DNA from: JAAUTS01 sp034440395
Lineage (GTDB): Bacteria; Verrucomicrobiota; Verrucomicrobiia; Methylacidiphilales; JAAUTS01
DNA: 27,705 nt
Reading direction: 5' to 3'
Assembly: GCA_034440395.1 (NCBI GenBank)
Contig: JAWXBW010000071.1
Span: 1-27,705, forward strand
A program made the position numbers and the translations under genes. Shown here in pieces: positions 21,658 to 27,705 of the stretch. The notes below the pieces were generated by a model, which was given only the letters and a program-made list of their open reading frames with translations, did not search any database and was not told the DNA's origin. Positions within the stretch are counted from its first letter, which is position 1; each line of letters starts with the position of its first letter.

Positions 21658-23159
21658 ATGGGCGACCCCACATCGGCCATGCCTACGAAAAAGTTTTGAC
21701 CGATGTAATGGCGCGCTACCAAAGGCAACGGGGAGCGGACGTTTTTTTTCTTACCGGTGTTGACGAGCACGGTATGAAGGTTCAACAAAGTGCGGCTAAA
21801 CAAAATCGCTCCCCACAGGAATTTTGTGATGAAATGGCAGGGCACTTCAGATCACTCTATGACCGCTTACAAATTTCTTACGACGATTTCGTTCGCACCA
21901 CGGAGGATCGACATAAAAAAGTGGTACAGACGATTTTACAACAATTGTTTGATGCGGGTGAAATTTATGCGGCAGATTACGAGGGTTATTATAGCCCAAG
22001 GTTAGAGCAGTTTTTAACAGAGAAGGAGAAGGTTAATGGGGTTTTTCCAGATTCTTTTGGTGAGGTGGTATTTCTTCAGGAGAAAAATTATTTCTTTAAA
22101 CTTTCTAAGTATCAGGGTTTTCTAGTGGATTGGTATCGGAGTAATCCTGATTTTATTTACCCATCATTTCGCGCGAAGGAAGTTTTAGGTGCCTTACAAG
22201 ATCCAATTCCGGACTTGTGTATTTCCCGCCCTTCAGCGCGCTTGAGCTGGGGGATTCCGTTACCTTTTGATGCGGAGCAGGTGACGTATGTTTGGTTCGA
22301 TGCTTTAGTGAACTATATTTCAGTTTTTGGATATCAGCCTGGCAGGGTAGGGGAGCGATGGCCCGCGGTGCATGTTATTGGGAAAGATATTTTGGTTCCA
22401 CCTCATGCTATTTATTGGCCAGCGATGTTAAAAGCGATCGGGGTGGAAATGCCTAAGCAACTTGTGGTGCATGGCTGGTGGACTCAGGATAAGGAGAAGA
22501 TGAGTAAGTCTGTGGGGAATGTGGTGGATCCCTTGGAGCTAATCGATTTGTATGGAGTGGATGCGTTCCGCTACTTCGTCATGCGCGAGATGGCACTGGG
22601 TTATGATGCAGATTTTTCAATTGAGCAATTTAAGTTGCGTTATCAAAGTGAGCTGGGCAACACGCTGGGAAATTTAGTCAATCGCAGTGTATCCATGATG
22701 AAGCGGTATCGTGCCAGTGTCGTGCCTGCACCCTTGGCTGTGTTGAATGAGGCGCAGTTAGGGTTCCGCCATGATGTTTTAGCTAGCGTAAAATCTTTCC
22801 GTGACAACATGGACAAGTTACAAATCCACGTAGCCGTGATGGAGCTGTGGAAAGGCTTCATGCGGGTGAATCAATTCGTGGATGAAACGGCACCTTTCAA
22901 GATGGCTAAGGATGAAGCCAAAAAAGCGGAGTTGGATCACGTGTTACATGAACTGGTGGCGGCTTTATCCTTGTTAGCGCAAGAGCTTTTCTGTTTATTG
23001 CCAGAGACAGCGGAAAAGATAGCCAGCCAGATTGGGTGTCCGCTAGTTCCCTTCAATAAGGACGGTCCGGACTTTCCTTTATGGCCAGCTAATTTTGTCG
23101 GAACTAGCGTGGGTGAGCCTCAAATCCTCTTTCCTCGCTTGGAAGAAACGCCTGCTTAA
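21612..23159 (+). CDS. metG: methionyl-tRNA synthetase
   Basis: MetRS charges tRNA-Met with methionine in the cytoplasm. The 515-aa product is a class I synthetase: TITTAIDYVNGRPHIGHAYEK at the N terminus contains the HIGH-type motif (H20-I-G-H23), and KMSKS lies at 296-300. The Rossmann core includes FLTGVDEHG and VWFDALVNYI; an alpha-helical anticodon-binding domain follows (about 350-500). The connective peptide (about 123-160, YYSPRLEQFLTEKEKV) has no CxxC pairs, so this is a zinc-free form. There is no C-terminal tRNA-binding (EMAP/Trbp111) domain, which fits the short length. The ATG at 21612 gives the natural N terminus (MPSPRYTITT), but the good ribosome binding site upstream points to another ATG. 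Confidence 0.95.
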   Translation: MPSPRYTITTAIDYVNGRPHIGHAYEKVLTDVMARYQRQRGADVFFLTGVDEHGMKVQQSAAKQNRSPQEFCDEMAGHFRSLYDRLQISYDDFVRTTEDRHKKVVQTILQQLFDAGEIYAADYEGYYSPRLEQFLTEKEKVNGVFPDSFGEVVFLQEKNYFFKLSKYQGFLVDWYRSNPDFIYPSFRAKEVLGALQDPIPDLCISRPSARLSWGIPLPFDAEQVTYVWFDALVNYISVFGYQPGRVGERWPAVHVIGKDILVPPHAIYWPAMLKAIGVEMPKQLVVHGWWTQDKEKMSKSVGNVVDPLELIDLYGVDAFRYFVMREMALGYDADFSIEQFKLRYQSELGNTLGNLVNRSVSMMKRYRASVVPAPLAVLNEAQLGFRHDVLASVKSFRDNMDKLQIHVAVMELWKGFMRVNQFVDETAPFKMAKDEAKKAELDHVLHELVAALSLLAQELFCLLPETAEKIASQIGCPLVPFNKDGPDFPLWPANFVGTSVGEPQILFPRLEETPA

Positions 23160-23211
23160 AAGCCCAAGAAAAGTTTTAACCTTAACAACTTAATCTAAAA
23201 GAGGTATTTAC

Positions 23212-25029
23212 ATGACTTACAAATCTGTTGGAAATGGTAAAACAACTAACGAAGCACTTCTGCGTTGGGTAGAGAAGATGGTGGAACTTTGTGAACCTGA
23301 TCAAGTGCATTTTTGCGACGGTTCGCAAAAGGAGTATGACGATCTGTGCGCACTTCTTGTAACGCAGGGGACATTCATTAAACTCAATCAAGCGAAACGT
23401 CCTAACTCTTACCTAGCCCTTTCTGATCCGACAGATGTGGCGCGGGTGGAAGATCGCACCTACATCTGCTCACGTAGCCCCTCGGAAGCAGGCCCAACGA
23501 ATAACTGGCATGACCCCGTGGACATGAAGAAGAAGCTCAAAGCTCTTTTTAAGGGCTGTATGCATGGAAGAACTATGTATGTCATTCCCTTCAGTATGGG
23601 ACCGATCGGTTCTCCCATTAGTCATGTCGGAGTAGAACTTTCCGACTCTGCCTACGTAGCGGTGAACATGCGCATCATGACGCGTATGGGTCAAGCGGTC
23701 TTTGATTTAATTGATCAAAAAAATCGTTTTGTTGTGCCTTGCTTACATTCCGTGGGAGCTCCCTTAGAAAAAGGGCAGAAGGATGTGTCATGGCCTTGTA
23801 ACGCTGACAATAAATATATTGTTCATTTTCCTGAGACTAGAGAAATTTGGTCCTTCGGTAGCGGTTATGGCGGGAACGCATTATTAGGTAAAAAATGTTT
23901 TGCCTTAAGGATTGCATCCAACATGGCGCGTGACGAGGGTTGGATGGCTGAGCACATGTTGATCCTAGGGGTGGAAGACCCTCAAGGAGAAAAAACCTAC
24001 GTAGCGGCTGCTTTCCCTTCGGCTTGTGGTAAGACGAACTTCGCCATGTTGATACCACCCAAGGCTTTGCAAGATCAAGGTTGGAAAGTGTGGACGGTGG
24101 GTGATGACATCGCCTGGATTAAGCCTGGTGCGGATGGACTTCTCTATGGGATCAATCCCGAAGCGGGTTACTTTGGCGTAGCTCCTGGCACCTCGAATAA
24201 ATCCAATCCCAACGCCATGGTTTCCTGTGCTAAAGATAGTATTTTTACGAATTGTGCCCTGACGGAAGACGGGGATGTCTGGTGGGAAGAAATGACGGAA
24301 ACTCCTCCCGCCAAGCTCACGGATTGGACTGGTAAAGCCTGGACTCCAGACTGTGGCCGCAAGGCAGCACACGCCAACGCGCGCTTTACCTCTCCCGCCG
24401 CTAACTGTCCCACGATCGACCCTGCGTGGGACGATCCTAAAGGTGTGCCCATTAGTGCCTTCATCTTCGGTGGGCGTCGTATGTCAGAAGTGCCTTTAAT
24501 TTTTCAAGCTTACAATTGGACACATGGTGTTTATCTCGGTGCCACCATGGGTTCAGAAATGACGGCGGCGGCGGCTGGTGTCATGGGTCAACTACGAGCT
24601 GATCCTTTTGCCATGCTGCCTTTTTGCGGCTACCACATGGGGGATTATTTCCGCCACTGGATCAATATGGGTAAGAAACTCAACGAGACGCCGCGTATTT
24701 TTCACGTCAACTGGTTCCGTAAAAGTGCGGAAGGTAAATTCCTCTGGCCAGGCTTTGGCGAAAATATGCGGGTGCTAAAATGGATCGTCGAACGTGTGCG
24801 TGGTCGAGCTATTGCGAAAGAAACTCCGCTCGGATGGATCCCTCATTACGAGAATATCGATTGGACAGGGCTGGACTATTCTAAAAAACAATGGGAGGAA
24901 GTCATGGCGGTGGATCGTGAACGTTGGAAGCTCATGACCTTGCAGCACGAGGAATTATTCCTGAAGTTGCACGATCATTTGCCGAAAGAAATGGTCTATG
25001 AACGTGAGTTGCTAATATGTCGTCTCTGA
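23212..25029 (+). CDS. pckG: phosphoenolpyruvate carboxykinase (GTP)
   Basis: PckG converts oxaloacetate and GTP to phosphoenolpyruvate, GDP and CO2, the entry to gluconeogenesis. The 605-aa length is typical of the GTP-dependent family and distinct from the ATP type. The P-loop/active-site motif FPSACGKTN is at 268-276 with the reactive Cys C272 and K274; GDDIAWIKPG follows as the kinase-2/metal segment. The substrate-binding region RPNSYLALSDPTDVARVEDRT lies near residues 63-83, and the guanine-binding segment includes NWFRKSAEGKFLWPGFGEN. A good ribosome binding site (AGAGG) lies 9 nt before the ATG. It follows metG by 52 bp and ends just ahead of a small secreted protein gene. Confidence 0.97.
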   Translation: MTYKSVGNGKTTNEALLRWVEKMVELCEPDQVHFCDGSQKEYDDLCALLVTQGTFIKLNQAKRPNSYLALSDPTDVARVEDRTYICSRSPSEAGPTNNWHDPVDMKKKLKALFKGCMHGRTMYVIPFSMGPIGSPISHVGVELSDSAYVAVNMRIMTRMGQAVFDLIDQKNRFVVPCLHSVGAPLEKGQKDVSWPCNADNKYIVHFPETREIWSFGSGYGGNALLGKKCFALRIASNMARDEGWMAEHMLILGVEDPQGEKTYVAAAFPSACGKTNFAMLIPPKALQDQGWKVWTVGDDIAWIKPGADGLLYGINPEAGYFGVAPGTSNKSNPNAMVSCAKDSIFTNCALTEDGDVWWEEMTETPPAKLTDWTGKAWTPDCGRKAAHANARFTSPAANCPTIDPAWDDPKGVPISAFIFGGRRMSEVPLIFQAYNWTHGVYLGATMGSEMTAAAAGVMGQLRADPFAMLPFCGYHMGDYFRHWINMGKKLNETPRIFHVNWFRKSAEGKFLWPGFGENMRVLKWIVERVRGRAIAKETPLGWIPHYENIDWTGLDYSKKQWEEVMAVDRERWKLMTLQHEELFLKLHDHLPKEMVYERELLICRL

Positions 25030-25037
25030 GGAGTCAC

Positions 25038-25742
25038 ATGAAGCAGCGCAAAACCCTCGCCATATGGCGGGGGTTTTTATTGCCTCTTGGGGCTGTAATC
25101 GGTTCGCTTTATTCAGTGCAGGCGGAAGAAGTGCAATCCCATGGTCATCGTTTTGAACATGCCGTCATCCAACAAATTACAGGATTAGAACATCTACCTA
25201 TTTCCTATACCTCAGAATGGGATATACCAGCGGAGTTTAACAAAAAAACAGGTCTCCCTATTTCGATTAAGTTTATCCGCTGGGGCAACAGCATCTACCT
25301 AGGCGATGCCTTACGCCAGAGAACGAGTAGGCAACCCTTTGAAATGATTTTAGGATTTTACGAAATAGATTCTACGAAGAAAAGTGCCTTACTACAGGCC
25401 ATCTATCACCTCAGTTTTAAGCCTGAAGATTGGGATCGTTGGTGGGGTCAAGTTTCGGCGGCAGAGATAGAATCACTAATTAATGGGATAAAAAAGAAAC
25501 CTCTGGCTGAAGCTCAAGCCTACGCACGTAAGGAAGCGAAACGCTTACGGGCTAAGGAAGGCATTATTGATATTAACCCTAAAGTGAACAAAGATCAGCG
25601 TCGCATCCAGTGCTCAATTCCCTTCGAACTCTTTTATAGCGAGATCATCAAAGAAAAGCAGCTTGCGCAAAAAAATATCGAGCTTGATGGCAAGTCTTTT
25701 CCGAAAACCCTCAAGTTAGGTGTTCGATCTAGGATGGAGTAG
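25038..25742 (+). CDS. secreted protein of unknown family, possible PD-(D/E)XK-like fold
   Basis: The 234-aa product starts at ATG 25038, which has a GAGGAG ribosome binding site over the pckG stop; the frame is also open from ATG 25017. A signal peptide is clear: KQRK, a hydrophobic core to about residue 26, and SVQA before EE. I do not recognise the family. A weak nuclease-like pattern can be read: E40 in an early helix, D62 in EWDIPAEF, and S76-I-K78 in the strand PISIKF, followed by the conserved-looking YLGDALRQ. The C-terminal half is Lys-rich and helical. Secretion of a nuclease-like protein would be unusual, so this remains a hypothesis. It is probably cotranscribed with pckG. Confidence 0.7.
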   Translation: MKQRKTLAIWRGFLLPLGAVIGSLYSVQAEEVQSHGHRFEHAVIQQITGLEHLPISYTSEWDIPAEFNKKTGLPISIKFIRWGNSIYLGDALRQRTSRQPFEMILGFYEIDSTKKSALLQAIYHLSFKPEDWDRWWGQVSAAEIESLINGIKKKPLAEAQAYARKEAKRLRAKEGIIDINPKVNKDQRRIQCSIPFELFYSEIIKEKQLAQKNIELDGKSFPKTLKLGVRSRME

Positions 25743-25899
25743 CTTTACCATTTCTCACACTAAGAGTTGCTGCGGGAGTATTTTTGAAAAACGCTTGGAA
25801 AAGAGTTGTTACCTAGAGTATTTGAGCATACTTGAGGTGTTATATTGTAAAAAAAGTTTGGTTGAGAAGAATTTTTTCGTTTATGATTTAATAATTGTT

Positions 25900-27705
25900 A
25901 TGACTTCTTATTTTGTTAGAGCTTTTTTTACTGCACCCTTTGTAAGTTTACTTCTAGTGACTAAAGTGTTTGCGGCGGACGCAACACCTAATCTCACTGT
26001 AGCAGGGGCTGTTGAAGAAATCTCATCTGTGAGAGGACGAATTAATTTAAATGGGTTATGGAAATTTCAGCCCGCTCAAGGGTCTACACTTGATAAGCCA
26101 TTGGAGAGCGATTGGGGCACCATGTGGGTTCCTGGAACTTGGGCCAGAGGTGCTGGGCGACTTGGAAGTATACAGTCTAAAGGAAAAAGTGATGGTTGGA
26201 AAATTCCAGGAGAAGCATTAATAGCTGGATGGTATGAGCGCACCATTCCTGTTCCGATGTCATGGAGTGGGCGGGAGATTTTTCTAGATTTACGCCGCGT
26301 CAGCACGGATGCCCAGATTTGGGTCAACGGGCAAGATTGTGGAAAAATCCAATGGCCCCATGGTCAAGTTATTATCACGAATGCAGTTAAGCCAGGACAG
26401 GATGCAAAGCTGCGTGTGATGGTGATTGCTACTCCTGATGAAGGTGAAAAAGTGGACTTCATGGGATACGCTCAGGAAAGCAAATCCAAGGCACAGCTAT
26501 CCAGTGCAGGAATTATCGGAGAAGTTTTTTTAGAGAGTCGTCCACGTGGTGCTTTCGTGAGCGATCTTTTTGTAAAAACTTCGACTCGTAAGGGCGAGAT
26601 CAGCCTTGAAGCGGAATTGAGTGGACTGGTTCAAGCTGGCGACATTTCTTTCACTGCTATTATCCGTGACAGTAAAGGCGGTGAAGTGAAGAAATTTACA
26701 CAATCCTTGCCGGCTAAAGCTGAGAAGACCCAGGTGCTTACAATGACTTGGTCTTGGACGGACGCTAAGCTGTGGGATCTAGATCAACCTAATCTCTACA
26801 CACTTTATTTGTCTGCGAAGGGCGCTGGACTGCAAGACGAAGCGGTCTTACGTTTTGGCTTCCGGGAGTTTTGGATTGAAGGTCGCAACTTTATTCTCAA
26901 CGGCATACCTCTGCGCTTGCGTCCAGCTCTACTAGGCAGTGACCGTACTCAAATTTCTACCATGGATTCCATGCTCACAGGGATGCGCGCACAAGGCTTT
27001 AATATTTGCCAAATTTGGCCTGACAGTACTTATGAACGAGGTAAATGGAATTTTCATGAATTATGGGCGGAGCGGGCAGATGAAAAAGGAATGCCCATAA
27101 TTCACGTTGCGGAACCAGCCAACCGCTTTCTTTTTGACAGTAACTTTAAGCCTATTTGGTCCCAAAACCGTGAAAAATATCAGAAAGTCATGGAAGCTGA
27201 ATTGCGGCGCATCCGCAACCATCCCTCCATTTTAATCTGGGGAACCATGGGCAATCTTGCGAATCACCAGAGCGATCAGAATCCACGCTATATTGGTCAA
27301 AAGGCAAAACTTCTCCAAGTCACACCATTGCCAGACGGTGTAGCGGAGATTTTGGACATGATTAAAAAAGTTGATCCCACGCGACCAGTATTTGCTCATG
27401 CAGGTAACCGTGCTGGGGATATTTTTACGTCTAACCATTACTTGAATTTTATTCCACTACAAGAGCGCGAGGAGTGGCTGAGCGACTATGTGAAGACGGG
27501 GGATGTGCCCTACATAGGTATTGAGTTTGGGATCCCGTTGAATATTTCTTGGATGCGAGGTCGGGCTGGCTATGGTCCTTCTCTTAGATCTGAACCATTA
27601 GGCACAGAGTTTGCAGCTATCTACGGGGGTTCCAGTGTCTATGGTAACGAACCTAGTTTCTATCGTAATGCTTTGGTTGCCAAAAAGACTGATAAAGGCT
27701 GGGGA
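25900..27705 (+). CDS. secreted glycoside hydrolase family 2 protein (3' end outside window)
   Basis: The frame is open from ATG 25900 to the end of the window (602 codons, no stop). A signal peptide (1-25, cleavage after VFA) is followed by the GH2 sugar-binding jelly-roll domain (about 45-215; LNGLWKFQ, VPGTWA, AGWYERTIPVP, DAQIWVNGQDCG), an Ig-like sandwich (about 220-325; DLDQPNLYTLYL) and the start of the TIM barrel (from about 330; FGFREFWIEGRNFILNG). The barrel strand RIRNHPSILIWGTMGN (about 437-452) is recognisable, but the residue after N452 is L453 instead of the acid/base Glu. E542 in YIGIEFG could be the nucleophile equivalent. Family 2 enzymes include beta-galactosidases, beta-glucuronidases and beta-mannosidases; the specificity cannot be decided. 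It probably works on polysaccharides outside the cytoplasm. Confidence 0.85.
   Translation, partial: MTSYFVRAFFTAPFVSLLLVTKVFAADATPNLTVAGAVEEISSVRGRINLNGLWKFQPAQGSTLDKPLESDWGTMWVPGTWARGAGRLGSIQSKGKSDGWKIPGEALIAGWYERTIPVPMSWSGREIFLDLRRVSTDAQIWVNGQDCGKIQWPHGQVIITNAVKPGQDAKLRVMVIATPDEGEKVDFMGYAQESKSKAQLSSAGIIGEVFLESRPRGAFVSDLFVKTSTRKGEISLEAELSGLVQAGDISFTAIIRDSKGGEVKKFTQSLPAKAEKTQVLTMTWSWTDAKLWDLDQPNLYTLYLSAKGAGLQDEAVLRFGFREFWIEGRNFILNGIPLRLRPALLGSDRTQISTMDSMLTGMRAQGFNICQIWPDSTYERGKWNFHELWAERADEKGMPIIHVAEPANRFLFDSNFKPIWSQNREKYQKVMEAELRRIRNHPSILIWGTMGNLANHQSDQNPRYIGQKAKLLQVTPLPDGVAEILDMIKKVDPTRPVFAHAGNRAGDIFTSNHYLNFIPLQEREEWLSDYVKTGDVPYIGIEFGIPLNISWMRGRAGYGPSLRSEPLGTEFAAIYGGSSVYGNEPSFYRNALVAKKTDKGWG

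Noticed and set aside
25017..25037. ATG 25017 as the start of the secreted protein gene
   Set aside because: ATG 25038 has a GAGGAG ribosome binding site and places the charged N region directly ahead of the signal-peptide core.

Overview
The window looks like a chromosomal segment of a bacterium from the PVC superphylum, most likely a Verrucomicrobiota member. This rests on the gene order tRNA-Thr, tuf, tRNA-Trp, secE, nusG, rplK, rplA, rplJ, rplL, rpoB, rpoC (shared with Chlamydia and relatives), a zinc-ligand-free methionyl-tRNA synthetase, a GTP-dependent PEP carboxykinase, a large secreted RHS protein with TSP3-type calcium motifs next to it, and a secreted family-2 glycoside hydrolase. 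The assignment is inferred from protein character only; there is no 16S gene here.

Region 1 (1-13373) is the housekeeping transcription/translation block, all on the + strand. A sigma70-like promoter and a long leader hairpin precede tRNA-Thr and tuf. Then come tRNA-Trp, secE, nusG, four ribosomal protein genes and the RNA polymerase beta and beta' genes, closed by a strong terminator. Structured spacers lie before rplL and before rpoB; the second looks like a partial terminator that would lower rpoBC expression relative to rplJL.

Region 2 (13374-21611) is an accessory island of polymorphic-toxin type. It starts with a minus-strand XRE-family regulator whose start codon abuts two 17-bp palindromes that overlap a divergent + strand promoter. 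The + strand then carries a TSP3-repeat secreted protein overlapping by 4 bp a 1617-aa secreted RHS protein. That protein has a C39-like cysteine peptidase domain (C194/H266/D282) near its N terminus and a variable roughly 97-aa C-terminal tip. A three-TM protein follows (candidate immunity), then a displaced RHS core with a different tip, overlapping by 4 bp an AT-rich Sel1-repeat protein (second candidate immunity). An 89 percent identical 127-bp core repeat connects the two RHS copies and could serve tip exchange.

Region 3 (21612-27705) holds metG (with a leader hairpin that buries its Shine-Dalgarno sequence), pckG, a small secreted protein of unknown family with a possible PD-(D/E)XK-like pattern, and the first 602 codons of a secreted GH2-family protein that lacks the usual acid/base Glu after Asn. 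No transposase, integrase, CRISPR array or rRNA gene was seen.
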